From assembly GCF_900114475.1 (NCBI RefSeq), contig NZ_FOTE01000002.1, positions 744,001 to 808,000 on the forward strand: a stretch of DNA of 64,000 bases, written 5' to 3'. Within the stretch, counting starts at the first letter, position 1, and every line of letters begins with the position of its first letter. Positions 22,802-31,677 of this stretch are shown one piece after another. The notes beneath the pieces are model-generated. The model saw only the letters and a program-made list of their open reading frames with translations. It was not told where the DNA came from and ran no database searches. This stretch comes from Paenibacillus sp. 1_12 (GTDB lineage: Bacteria; Bacillota; Bacilli; Paenibacillales; NBRC-103111). A program made the translations under genes and the position numbers.

Positions 22802-22844
22802 TTATCTGTCTCTCTCCCTCATATGTCGAGTTTGTAAAGTGTGT

Positions 22845-23762
22845 TTAAAATAACGCATTCCCTGACATTTTAGCTAATTTATTAGCCAAAAGTACAAGCA
22901 ACAAACTGATCACAGAATCGAACAACCCCATTGCGGTTGTCACGCTGAATTCCCCTGTGCGAATACCAACTTCATAAATAAATGTGGACACTACCTCAGA
23001 TATGTTTTTGGTTACTGGATTTTGCAGAACATAAATTCGATCAAAGCCCACTTCCATAATCTTACCCGTAGCTAAAATAAACGTTAGTATAATCGTAGGA
23101 TACAAACAAGGAATAGTTACCTTCGTAATTTGCTGCCACTTGTTAGCTCCATCTACTTTTGCAGCTTCGTAATACGTGGGATCTATACCCGATAATGCAG
23201 CTAAGTAGATGATGGCATTAAAACCACTATCTTTCCATATGCCACTTCCTAAAAATATGGACATCCATGCCGTGGGATTAAATAAAAACTGGTAGGGCTG
23301 CCCGCCCAATGATTCAATAATAAAGTTAATAGGACCATGTTTAACGGAGAAAACGCTAACAATAATACCACCAACGATTACCCAGGAAAAAAAATGAGGC
23401 AAATAAAGAACGGTTTGTGTTAATTTTTTATACCATTTCATTCTTAGTTCATTTAGCAGTATAGCTAAAATAATGGGGAACGGAAATGATACTAATACGG
23501 TAAGCAAACTAATGACAAACGTATTTCTAATAATTTCCAGTGTCTGCTTCTGTGCAAATATCAATTTGAAATTCCTAAGACCTACCCACTCACTCCCAAG
23601 AATTCCTTGAATAAATCTGTAATCTTTAAAGGCAATCACCGATCCAAGCATAGGAACATAAGCGAAAATAATAAAATACAGAAGTGGCAATAGCAACATT
23701 GCATACAAGGGTATATTTTGTTTAATCATTATTCTTCTGTGCATTCTTTCACTACTAGTCAA
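22845..23762 (-). CDS. Sugar ABC transporter permease, MalF/LplB type
   Basis: 305 residues with six membrane segments and the EAA loop YYEAAKVDGANKWQQITKVT plus IPCLYP. The LplB/YteP-type N-terminus reads YAMLLLPLLYFIIFAYVPML. It is the first gene of the minus-strand cluster: permease, permease, binding protein, regulator, kinase, hydrolase and sugar-modifying enzymes. The promoter at 23922-23975 leaves a leader of about 150 bases. Confidence 0.93.
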   Translation of the reverse strand: MTSSERMHRRIMIKQNIPLYAMLLLPLLYFIIFAYVPMLGSVIAFKDYRFIQGILGSEWVGLRNFKLIFAQKQTLEIIRNTFVISLLTVLVSFPFPIILAILLNELRMKWYKKLTQTVLYLPHFFSWVIVGGIIVSVFSVKHGPINFIIESLGGQPYQFLFNPTAWMSIFLGSGIWKDSGFNAIIYLAALSGIDPTYYEAAKVDGANKWQQITKVTIPCLYPTIILTFILATGKIMEVGFDRIYVLQNPVTKNISEVVSTFIYEVGIRTGEFSVTTAMGLFDSVISLLLVLLANKLAKMSGNALF

Positions 23763-23921
23763 TTTGTTTTACCTCCTGCTGCTTTAAATTCTGACTTTCG
23801 TTATTGATTTTATTTTCAACTCCCTTCCTTATATATAAAGTACATTTCAATTTAATCTATTTTCTCAAATATTGTTCATATATGGTATTGACTTTACTAC
23901 CAAATATCATTTGATGTTGTT

Positions 23922-23975
23922 ATTGTATTACATAAGTTCACGAAGAAAAATGTATTAATTTCGTTTCTTTTATGT
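23922..23975 (-). promoter_or_regulatory. Cluster promoter with shared activator-type block
   Basis: The block at 23943-23975 matches 5562-5594 with one mismatch. The -10 TACAAT is at 23922-23927, at the same spacing as TAGGAT in the lacZ copy. Sequence outside block and -10 has diverged between the two loci, so the block is probably kept by selection as an activator site overlapping the -35. Confidence 0.75.
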
Positions 23976-24028
23976 AATATGTTCGTTAATGAAAACCCTC
24001 CTGCGATAGAAGAAATGACTTTCAGATC

Positions 24029-24057
24029 AAAAAAAAGCAGCTACGTTACGTAGCCGC
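24029..24057 (-). terminator. Terminator of the amino acid importer operon (distal)
   Basis: Minus strand GCGGCTACG-TAA-CGTAGCTGC followed by T8 (24036-24029). It is the second of two terminators after the permease gene ending at 24243. Confidence 0.8.
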
Positions 24058-24154
24058 GGACACCTCTGTATAGACGTCAGTATTCTGTGTGGAAAATGAC
24101 ATATGTTTCGTATGCGAGGACAACCTCATGTTTACTTAGATTGGGATAAAATGT

Positions 24155-24176
24155 AAAAAAACCTTGATATACAAGG
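24155..24176 (-). terminator. Terminator of the amino acid importer operon (proximal)
   Basis: CCTTG-ATATA-CAAGG (24162-24176), followed on the minus strand by T7. It lies 67 bases after the stop of the last permease gene. Confidence 0.7.
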
Positions 24177-24242
24177 CTTTTCACGAATCGCATATGTTTG
24201 TGTGTGGTGTATGGACTCCAATTTGTCAGTGCTTTTACACGC

Positions 24243-24962
24243 TTACCCTCTAGAAACAGCGCGATGTTTTTTCTGATTTGAAAAATATTTTTCTAAATAT
24301 ACAAATAACTGTTCAAATGCTAATATCAAAATCCAATAAACAATCGCAATGAGCACATACATCTCCAAGTAGCGATAAGTAGAACCAGCTTCCATCTTGG
24401 CAACTGCCATAATATCAATTACTTTTATCGTAAAAGCAAGTGACGTTTGCTTAAATAAAGAAATAAACAAATTTGCAAAATTCGGAATTGCGCTTACTAA
24501 TGCTTGAGGAATAAAAATACGAATCAGCGCTTGTGGTAATGTCATCCCGACTGATAATGCAGCTTCCATTTGATTGTAGTCCACTGCACGAAGTGCGGAA
24601 TACCAAACCTCTGCCTGGTATGCTGCTGTATACAGTGAAAAAATGAGAAGCGCAATAAACATCTTGTTAAACTCGGTAGGAAAAAATGTAACTGCAAAAG
24701 ACTCATTTAAATGCGCAAATATATCCGGTAATCCAAAATAAACGAGGTACATTTGAACAAGCAAGGGTACGCCTCGGAAAATAGAAATGTACGCTGTGGC
24801 TAGTTGTGATAATACTGGTATTTTATAAGAGCGAACAATAGACAGTAAAAAGCCAATAATAAATCCAATAGCTGCCGATTCCAACACCAATAGCAACGTT
24901 CTTGGTATTGCATCAATAATTAATGGCAACTTGCTCAACATATAATCCCAATCTAGTAACAT
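24243..24962 (-). CDS. Polar amino acid ABC permease (TcyM-like)
   Basis: 239 residues with the HisM/GlnP permease fold: an N-terminal membrane helix, then RSYKIPVLSQLATAYISIFR and GVPLLVQMYLVYFGLP, and the EAA loop MEAALSVGMTLPQALIRIFI plus PQAL. It is typical of the paired permeases in cystine and other polar amino acid importers of Bacillus. It is last in the eight-gene operon, 12 bases after the sister permease. Confidence 0.92.
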   Translation of the reverse strand: MLLDWDYMLSKLPLIIDAIPRTLLLVLESAAIGFIIGFLLSIVRSYKIPVLSQLATAYISIFRGVPLLVQMYLVYFGLPDIFAHLNESFAVTFFPTEFNKMFIALLIFSLYTAAYQAEVWYSALRAVDYNQMEAALSVGMTLPQALIRIFIPQALVSAIPNFANLFISLFKQTSLAFTIKVIDIMAVAKMEAGSTYRYLEMYVLIAIVYWILILAFEQLFVYLEKYFSNQKKHRAVSRG

Positions 24963-24974
24963 ATTGAATCACCC

Positions 24975-25676
24975 CTATGCCTTTCTAGCCATAATCTTAT
25001 ATTTCCGTTCCGTACGATTTTGATAGATGGCAAGCAAACGGCCAAATAACATCGAACAAAACCAATAGATAAACGATACAGCTAAATATGTTTCAATCAG
25101 GGTTATCCCATATTTTCGTTGGGTTAATATTTGAGCTTGACCCATTAAGTCAACAACACCAACTGTAAACACCAAAGACGATTCTTTAAAAATCGTAATC
25201 GCATTATTCCCAATAACCGGAGCTGAAATACGAAGCATTTGTGGAATAATAATGCGTCGCAACGATTGGAAATACGACATTCCGACGGCACTCGCTGCCT
25301 CATACTGTGATTTCGGTATGGCTAAATAGGCAGATCGAATCACTTCTGACATAACAGCTCCACAATGCAATCCAAAAGCGATCACTGCAAACGTAAAATT
25401 ACTCCATGAATTAATTTGGATGCCTACTTGAAGCAATAGCTTTGGTAATCCGTAAAAAATTAAAAATAATTGTACGATACCAGGTGTACAGCGCATAAAA
25501 GAAATATACACAACAATTAATTGAGAAAGCACTGGGATTCGAAAAATCCGAATCAGCGCCAAAACAAATCCCAGTAAAGTACCCCCAACTAATGCCATTC
25601 CCGTAAAGGATAACGTAAGGGGCAGTTTTGGAAGGAGCTTCCAAAACGCATCGATGACTTCTGCCAAATTAATCAA
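24975..25676 (-). CDS. Polar amino acid ABC permease (TcyL-like)
   Basis: 233 residues, homologous in layout to the following gene: FRIPVLSQLIVVYISFMRCT followed by PGIVQLFLIFYGLP, and the EAA loop YEAASAVGMSYFQSLRRIII plus PQML. The two permeases form the heterodimeric channel. The gene lies 24 bases after the binding-protein gene. Confidence 0.92.
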   Translation of the reverse strand: MINLAEVIDAFWKLLPKLPLTLSFTGMALVGGTLLGFVLALIRIFRIPVLSQLIVVYISFMRCTPGIVQLFLIFYGLPKLLLQVGIQINSWSNFTFAVIAFGLHCGAVMSEVIRSAYLAIPKSQYEAASAVGMSYFQSLRRIIIPQMLRISAPVIGNNAITIFKESSLVFTVGVVDLMGQAQILTQRKYGITLIETYLAVSFIYWFCSMLFGRLLAIYQNRTERKYKIMARKA

Positions 25677-25700
25677 TTGGTTGCCCCTCCGTTCAAAAAA

Positions 25701-26576
25701 TTATTTAAATTTATATTGATCGTTCACGTCTTTAAGAGATTTGAACATGTTCACGCTAAACCATTTTTCAGAAAGTGCTGGCAATGTACCGTCTTCAATC
25801 ATTGCTTTTGTTACTTCGTCAATCCGTGCTGCTAGATCTTTTTTCTCTTTGTTAAATAATACCCAAATCGGTTCTTTTGTTACATAAGCTGCTACTTTCA
25901 AAGGCAATTTCAATTGCTTATTTACGTTGTCAAATACGGTTGTATTTGTTAAAAACGCGTCATATTTACCGCTTGCTACCCATTGAACAGACTCTGCATC
26001 TGTTACTGCGTCGATATCTTCTGCAATAATAGGTGTGGCAGCATTTTTCTTGTTGTAATCAACGACCAACGTACGCAATCCAGTGGATGGGCTCATCGGA
26101 GTTAATTTTTTTCCTTTCATATCATCCAAGCTATGAATATCATCACGATCTTTTTTAACGATCAAAGAGTTCAAAGAATAACCATATTCTTGTGCACTGA
26201 ACAAATATTTTGCTTCGCGTTCTGGGTTACGGTAGTAGAAGTTTGCTGCGAAATCATATTTACCAGTCTCTACACCAACGAGCATAGCTTCACGAGCGAT
26301 TTCTTCATATTCGAACTTATATTCTTTGAGACGATCATCCAACAATTTCAAATACTCAACCGTGTACCCATCCATTACATTCTTGTCATTTAAAAAACTG
26401 AATGGAGGATTTGGTACTGCATTTCGTGCTACTTTAACCACAGTTACCTTTGCAGCAGCAGTTTCGCCGCCGCCTGTTGAAGGCGCTCCACTAGTGTTTT
26501 TGTTGGAACTAGAGCCGCATGCAGTTAACGCCAAAGCCGATGCAAGGATAACTGCTATAAAAGAAAACTTTTTCAT
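25701..26576 (-). CDS. Amino acid ABC transporter solute-binding lipoprotein (TcyJ/K-like)
   Basis: 291 residues. The lipoprotein signal is MKKFSFIAVILASALALTAC, with the LTAC lipobox Cys at about 20, followed by a Gly/Ser linker. The type-II periplasmic-binding fold shows PPFSFLNDKNVMDGYTVEYL and IAREAMLVGVETGKYDFAAN. Family 3 binding proteins carry polar or sulfur amino acids. The specific ligand cannot be read from sequence; the adjacent monooxygenase suggests a modified sulfur amino acid. Confidence 0.9.
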   Translation of the reverse strand: MKKFSFIAVILASALALTACGSSSNKNTSGAPSTGGGETAAAKVTVVKVARNAVPNPPFSFLNDKNVMDGYTVEYLKLLDDRLKEYKFEYEEIAREAMLVGVETGKYDFAANFYYRNPEREAKYLFSAQEYGYSLNSLIVKKDRDDIHSLDDMKGKKLTPMSPSTGLRTLVVDYNKKNAATPIIAEDIDAVTDAESVQWVASGKYDAFLTNTTVFDNVNKQLKLPLKVAAYVTKEPIWVLFNKEKKDLAARIDEVTKAMIEDGTLPALSEKWFSVNMFKSLKDVNDQYKFK

Positions 26577-26604
26577 TTCTCATACACCCTTTTCTATTAA
26601 TTAA

Positions 26605-27357
26605 TCAAATATTATATGTCCATTCTGAAATGCGACTACTAATAAACTCTTTGGTCCGCTGTTGCTGCGGATTAAAGAAAAGCTGCTTCGGTTCAGCTTG
26701 TTCTACGATGTTCCCTTTTTCCATAAAAACAACATGTGTAGAAATATCTCGAGCAAAACTCAATTCGTGCGTAACGATAATCATCGTTACCCCTTCTTGA
26801 GCTATTTTTTTGATGACATCCAGCACTTCTCCAACCAGTTCGGGATCTAATGCAGACGTTGGTTCATCGAATAAAATAACTTCTGGATCTAAAGCGAGTG
26901 CTCTCGCGATACCGACACGTTGTTGTTGTCCACCAGATAATTGAGATGGATAATGATCTGCTTTGTTTGCCAAGCCAACCTTTTCAAGTAGAGCCAAGCT
27001 TTTTTCTTTCGCTTCCTTTCTATTCATTTTCTTGACCACAATCAAACCTTCCATCACATTTTCCAGTGTATTTTTGTTGGCAAATAAGTTATACGACTGA
27101 AATACCATCGCTGTTTTTCTACGTAATTTCAAAATATCTTTGCGGGATAATTTCTCGGTATTGACTGATAGATCACCGATTTTAATCGCTCCCTTATTGG
27201 GTCTTTCCAACAAATTAATACATCTTAAAAGTGTTGTTTTTCCTGATCCACTTGGACCGAGAATCGAAATAACATCACCTCGATTGACCTGCAATGAAAT
27301 TCCTTTCAACACTTCTTCCGAACCGAACTTTTTATGGATATTATCTAACTGAAGCAT
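26605..27357 (-). CDS. Amino acid ABC transporter ATP-binding protein (TcyN-like)
   Basis: 250 residues with Walker A GPSGSGKTT (about 34-42), Q-loop MVFQSYNLF, signature LSGGQQQRV, Walker B VILFDEPTSALD and switch His in IIVTHE. GGTGGAGAA precedes ATG 27357. It powers the two permeases in the same operon. Confidence 0.95.
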   Translation of the reverse strand: MLQLDNIHKKFGSEEVLKGISLQVNRGDVISILGPSGSGKTTLLRCINLLERPNKGAIKIGDLSVNTEKLSRKDILKLRRKTAMVFQSYNLFANKNTLENVMEGLIVVKKMNRKEAKEKSLALLEKVGLANKADHYPSQLSGGQQQRVGIARALALDPEVILFDEPTSALDPELVGEVLDVIKKIAQEGVTMIIVTHELSFARDISTHVVFMEKGNIVEQAEPKQLFFNPQQQRTKEFISSRISEWTYNI

Positions 27358-27403
27358 TTCTCCACCCCCAATTCTCGATGCTCAATCGATATCAGTGATC
27401 CTA

Positions 27404-28726
27404 TCAAGATTTAGCATAACGATTAGGAACAAAATCTAGTCCCAAGTTTCCACGCAATGTTGTAGATTCATATTCTTCTCTAAACAATCCGCGTTCACGC
27501 AAAATCGGTAATACAAGGTCAATGAACTCACGTGTTCCTTCATTATATGGAGGCCATACGAAGAAACCGTCACATGCTCTACCCTCAAACCATTTTTGCA
27601 TGCGATCTGCAATTTGTTCAGGAGTTCCTACAAACTCGGATTTTGGTGAACCATAACGGAATGCAGCTTGTCGAAGGGTTAGGCCTAATTCTTTTGCTGC
27701 TTTTTTAATACGATTTGCCATGTAGCTATAACCTTCATTTCCTTCATCTTGCAAATCAGGGAAAGGTGCATCTGGATCAAGTTTAAACAAATCCACATTT
27801 TTAAAGAACAGCTTTAGCTCTGTTAACGCTTCTTCATATGTGATATAAGAAAGAACTTCAGCAAATTTCGCTTTTGCTTCTTCTTCTGTTCTACCAATTA
27901 CCGGATTCAAGCCAGCAAAGACTAGAATATCATCTTCATCACGACCCACTTTTACAACACGAGCTTTTAAATCTTCAAAGAATGTATGTGCCTCTTCATA
28001 TGAAATTGGAGTTGTATATACACCTTCCGCATACTCCGCCGCGAATTTTTTACCTGCTTCAGATTGACCTGCTTGAAAAATCACGGGTTGTCCTTGTGGC
28101 GAACGATTGATGTTTAATGGACCACGAACTTTGAAAAACTCACCTTCATAGTTCAAAGCGTGTAATTTATTTTTGTCATAAAAGACATTGTTTTCTTTGT
28201 CATATACGAAAGCATCATCTTCCCATGAATCCCATAAGCCTTGCACAACATCCAAGTGCTCTTTAGCACGTTGGTATCGTTCTGCATGACCATAGTGTAC
28301 ATCACGGCTAAAATTTAAAGATGCTCCGCCTAAAGCTGTAGAAACAACGTTCCAACCAGCACGACCACCACTAATTTTATCGATCGTCATAAATTGACGT
28401 GCAACGTTAAAAGGCTCTGAATATGAAGTCGATAGTGTGGAGACTAGACCAATATTTTTGGTAATAGAAGCTAGTGCCGCAAGCAAAGTTATTGGCTCAA
28501 ATTGATTCAATGACTTTGGAGCACTATGCTCATCAAAGTACAAGCGATCAGAGAAAAATACGAAATCAAATTTAGCTGCCTCTGCTTCTTGAACTTGACG
28601 GACATGCTCTTCAAAGTTTACATTGCCGTCCGATGGTACGTTGGGATGACGCCAAGATGTACGATAATGTCCAATACCGAATACACGAGCACCTAATTTC
28701 ATTTGTTTATTACGTTTGTTAGTCAC
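27404..28726 (-). CDS. FMN-dependent LLM monooxygenase, NtaA/SnaA/DszA type
   Basis: 440 residues from GTG 28726, which has GGAGG eight bases upstream. The open frame extends to 28759, but that ATG overlaps the stop of the preceding gene and lacks a ribosome site. Family signatures are RVFGIGHYRTSWRHPNVP, FFSDRLYF, SGGRAGWNVVST (FMN site), RYQRAKEHLDVVQGLWDSWE and VIFQAGQSEAGKKFAAEYAE. This branch of two-component flavin monooxygenases cleaves C-S or C-N bonds in sulfonated, S-alkylated or chelator compounds using FMNH2 from a separate reductase. No reductase gene is visible in the operon. A role in liberating sulfur or nitrogen from an imported amino acid derivative is inferred. Confidence 0.88.
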   Translation of the reverse strand: MTNKRNKQMKLGARVFGIGHYRTSWRHPNVPSDGNVNFEEHVRQVQEAEAAKFDFVFFSDRLYFDEHSAPKSLNQFEPITLLAALASITKNIGLVSTLSTSYSEPFNVARQFMTIDKISGGRAGWNVVSTALGGASLNFSRDVHYGHAERYQRAKEHLDVVQGLWDSWEDDAFVYDKENNVFYDKNKLHALNYEGEFFKVRGPLNINRSPQGQPVIFQAGQSEAGKKFAAEYAEGVYTTPISYEEAHTFFEDLKARVVKVGRDEDDILVFAGLNPVIGRTEEEAKAKFAEVLSYITYEEALTELKLFFKNVDLFKLDPDAPFPDLQDEGNEGYSYMANRIKKAAKELGLTLRQAAFRYGSPKSEFVGTPEQIADRMQKWFEGRACDGFFVWPPYNEGTREFIDLVLPILRERGLFREEYESTTLRGNLGLDFVPNRYAKS

Positions 28727-28755
28727 TGCTTTCTCCTCCATCCTATACAGTACGA

Positions 28756-29733
28756 TCACACTTTTCTATATTTCACAATTCCATTTTGTTCTGTTTGTTC
28801 GATTAATCCTTCAGACAAAGCATAACGAACTCGAGATAATGTTTCTGTAAAATGAAATCGTTTTTGAATCAAAGCAGGTACAGGTTCAAATACGCCGTAA
28901 TACGCTTCGTAAGCTGTTTTCCATTCTTCCGTTGTAAATTGATCCACCACTTTTTGTTGACGCTCAGCATTCAACTCCTTTAATTGCTCTAACCGCTCAC
29001 CAAAATGTGCAAAGGGTTGATGATGACCAGGAAACGCCAATTGTACGGAATACGGCTTTAATTTATCTAACGATTGGATAAAACTATGAATTGGATTAGG
29101 ATCAAACTCGTCTGACACATAACATGTATCTGGCAAGCTATCAGGCATCACTTGGTCACCTACAAAGATCACTTGTAAATCTTTACTGTACAATGCACTG
29201 TGACCAGCAGCATGACCCGGAATATGCAATACCTCGAACGTTGCATCTCCGATTTGTATCGTTTCGCCTTCATCCAAGGTGGTCAGTGTCGGATGTGGAA
29301 GCACTTGCTGCACATTTTTTTTCAAAAGTTCTCCTAACTGCTCAATCAAGTCTTCTGGAAGTCCATTCTTTTGATAGGTTTCTAAGAATAATGAAACTAG
29401 TGGCCTACCTTCTCCCCATAACCCTTCAATTTGTTTTTTCGCAATGGTAGATACGTAAACAGGTGCATGAGAATGCTGTTGAAACCAACCAGCAAGACCA
29501 TAATGATCAGGATGATGATGCGTTACTATAATTTTACGAATTTGATCCCATGTAAATCTGATATCTTTACTGATTTCATGCCACAAAGCAATAATTGCTT
29601 CTGTGTTAAATCCAGGATCGATTAACGTGTATCCATTCCCATCGGGTAACAAATAACTGTTCATCCAAGGAGGGTTACCCATGGGGAGGCGAATTTGATA
29701 TATCCCATGCGGATGCAGCGTATAGTGACTCAT
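28756..29733 (-). CDS. MBL-fold metallo-hydrolase
   Basis: About 325 residues from ATG 29733, preceded by GGTGGAGGAT; a GTG at 29745 is in frame but overlaps the ribosome site. The zinc-binding motif is VTHHHPDHYGLAG, with further ligands in HIPGHAAGHSALY and VGDQVMPD, and a C-terminal winged-helix-like tail. The fold is that of glyoxalase II and related thioester or ester hydrolases. Its C-terminal extension is like that of the YflN/LACTB2 group. Its position between the aminotransferase and the monooxygenase suggests hydrolysis of a pathway intermediate; substrate unknown. Confidence 0.85.
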   Translation of the reverse strand: MSHYTLHPHGIYQIRLPMGNPPWMNSYLLPDGNGYTLIDPGFNTEAIIALWHEISKDIRFTWDQIRKIIVTHHHPDHYGLAGWFQQHSHAPVYVSTIAKKQIEGLWGEGRPLVSLFLETYQKNGLPEDLIEQLGELLKKNVQQVLPHPTLTTLDEGETIQIGDATFEVLHIPGHAAGHSALYSKDLQVIFVGDQVMPDSLPDTCYVSDEFDPNPIHSFIQSLDKLKPYSVQLAFPGHHQPFAHFGERLEQLKELNAERQQKVVDQFTTEEWKTAYEAYYGVFEPVPALIQKRFHFTETLSRVRYALSEGLIEQTEQNGIVKYRKV

Positions 29734-29746
29734 TTTATCCTCCACC

Positions 29747-30946
29747 TCAATCCTTAGTAATATCTTTTAATTGTTGGTACGCCTCATACAAACGCTGGAT
29801 GCCAACCGCAATTCTTTCCTTAGAACAATACGTAAAACACAATCGAATTGTACTTCTTCCTTCGCGATTTGCATAAAAGGCACTACCATTCAGAATACTA
29901 ACACCATGTTGTTCTGCAATCTGCGTTAGTTGAATGACATCGGTCAGTTGCTTAAAACGAACACTCAAGAAAAATCCACCCTGTGGTACTTGGACTTCTA
30001 TAAGATCTCCAAATGTATTTACAAGCGCATCCACCATCGTATCTCTTTGATCCTTATAATGTGCATTAACACCATCCAAATACGCTTGAAAATCGTTGTT
30101 CTGCAAATAAGTAGATACGATCTCCTGCATGTATGGATTCGTTTGCGAACCACTCATAAATTGCTGCACAAATTTCAGTAATACTGGAGGAACGACTGCC
30201 CATCCTAAGCGAACACCAGGACCGATAATTTTAGAGAACGTCCCGATATGTATCACATGTTCTGGAGCAAATGTATGAATGGCAGGAAGATACTTGTTTG
30301 TATAGTTCAACTCAAGATACGCATCGTCTTCCAAAATATAAAATCCATACGTTTTCGCCAAATCAGCCAATTGTTTTCTGCGTTCTACAGACAAACAAAC
30401 CCCCGTTGGATTTTGATAATTCGGCATCACATACAACAATTTAGGCAATGCCTCACCTGCTTGCACTCTTCTCTCCAATTCCACTTGCAAGGGTTCAATC
30501 AAAATACCGTTCGAATCGATTTCAAAGGGTCGAATTATAGTGGCACCCGCAAGACCAAACATACGAGTAGCACCAAAGAAAGTAGGATTTTCGACCCAAA
30601 CTTCATCGTCTACATTACATAGAATACGCGCCATGACTTCGATCGCTTGCGCAGCACCAATCGTAATTTTGATTTGTTCAACTGGCACTTGAATCCCAAT
30701 TTTATCCAGACGGCCACTTACCCAGCTTGGCAAATATGAAATTGCCGGGCCACCGAAATAATGAAGTGCATTCTTTCCTTGCTCGAACGTAGCTTGTTTT
30801 GCTGCCTCGGCGAGCTCTTGAATCGGAAACAAATCTGAATAGGGAAACCCAAATGATAAATGGACTTGATCCGGATTATCATTTTTCGTGCCACCCAATG
30901 TTCTAGTATTTTGCAAAAAGCGATTATATATAAAAGATTCGATCAT
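29747..30946 (-). CDS. PLP-dependent aminotransferase, class I/II (2-aminoadipate type)
   Basis: 399 residues. The MocR-type aminotransferase fold lacks the N-terminal GntR helix-turn-helix. Visible are LSFGFPYSDLFP, VMPNYQNPTGVCLS, ILEDDAYLEL and the PLP lysine in GTFSKIIGPGVRLGW, with RLCFTYC near the end. It transfers an amino group between an amino acid and a 2-oxo acid. In this operon it may act on the imported amino acid before or after oxygenation. The stop overlaps the start region of the metallo-hydrolase, indicating tight coupling. Confidence 0.9.
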   Translation of the reverse strand: MIESFIYNRFLQNTRTLGGTKNDNPDQVHLSFGFPYSDLFPIQELAEAAKQATFEQGKNALHYFGGPAISYLPSWVSGRLDKIGIQVPVEQIKITIGAAQAIEVMARILCNVDDEVWVENPTFFGATRMFGLAGATIIRPFEIDSNGILIEPLQVELERRVQAGEALPKLLYVMPNYQNPTGVCLSVERRKQLADLAKTYGFYILEDDAYLELNYTNKYLPAIHTFAPEHVIHIGTFSKIIGPGVRLGWAVVPPVLLKFVQQFMSGSQTNPYMQEIVSTYLQNNDFQAYLDGVNAHYKDQRDTMVDALVNTFGDLIEVQVPQGGFFLSVRFKQLTDVIQLTQIAEQHGVSILNGSAFYANREGRSTIRLCFTYCSKERIAVGIQRLYEAYQQLKDITKD

Positions 30947-30959
30947 GTTTATCGCTCTC

Positions 30960-31232
30960 CTAAATTTCAGGTCCCCATTTCGCTACCCATTCATGAACTT
31001 TAAATTCACGAACACCATGAATTGCGAAAGGAGAACGAGATAAAATGTCTTCTACTTCAGCTTGAGACTCGCCACGGAATATAATCAATCCTAAGGAACC
31101 ATCCGCAAATTTGCCGTTTGCAATAATTGTTCCTTGATCGCGTAAATCATCCAAATACTTCATATGATCCGAAAAATATTGGTCTTTTTTTGAATTGTCC
31201 AATTCAGTTACAAATACAGCAAAGCTCGCCAT
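30960..31232 (-). CDS. YciI family protein
   Basis: 90 residues with the ferredoxin-like YciI fold: FVTELDNSKKDQYFSDHMKY, then GTIIANGKFADGSLGLIIFR, then SPFAIHGVREFKVHEW. The conserved His at about 23 and Asp residues fit the proposed active site; family members act on small organic molecules, some as dehalogenases or lactone-related enzymes. First gene of the operon, with AGGAGAGAT upstream and a good sigma-A promoter. Confidence 0.88.
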   Translation of the reverse strand: MASFAVFVTELDNSKKDQYFSDHMKYLDDLRDQGTIIANGKFADGSLGLIIFRGESQAEVEDILSRSPFAIHGVREFKVHEWVAKWGPEI

Positions 31233-31288
31233 TTCCCATCTCTCCTATTAATAATATTATTTCAAGTGGATTACTATGAATTAAAAAT

Positions 31289-31317
31289 AGTATAGTATAT
31301 GAAAATCACTTTTGCAA
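31289..31317 (-). promoter_or_regulatory. Sigma-A promoter of the amino acid / monooxygenase operon
   Basis: Minus strand TTGCAA (31312-31317), 17 bases, then TATACT (31289-31294). It lies about 57 bases upstream of the YciI start. Confidence 0.7.
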
Positions 31318-31677
31318 TAAATTATTCGTGAAATTTCGACATTTTTCTTATTTTAAAGACGGAATGGGCAATATAGTTGGCCCATGAATAGAGAAGTCTG
31401 TTCACAAAATGATTAGCAAAATTACAATAAACGCTGATGTTTCAATAGAAATCAATTACGACTTCCAAAACACAATTAAAAAATACTAAATAATATATTG
31501 AGTCATTCAACAACAGAGTAGACAGACGAATTATATTCGGCAAAAATAAGCACTCTGCATTATGAAGACGACCATGGGAATTTTGCGACCTAGTGAACAT
31601 AAAAGACAAGTATGACTACCCATACGTTGAATCATGTACGACTACGCGCAATAATGTGAGTTCACTTTCGACTTGAC
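31318..31677. other. AT-rich divergent intergenic region
   Basis: About 360 bases between the two divergent promoters. No gene, riboswitch or clear repeat was recognised. No regulator for the leftward operon is encoded nearby. Confidence 0.5.
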
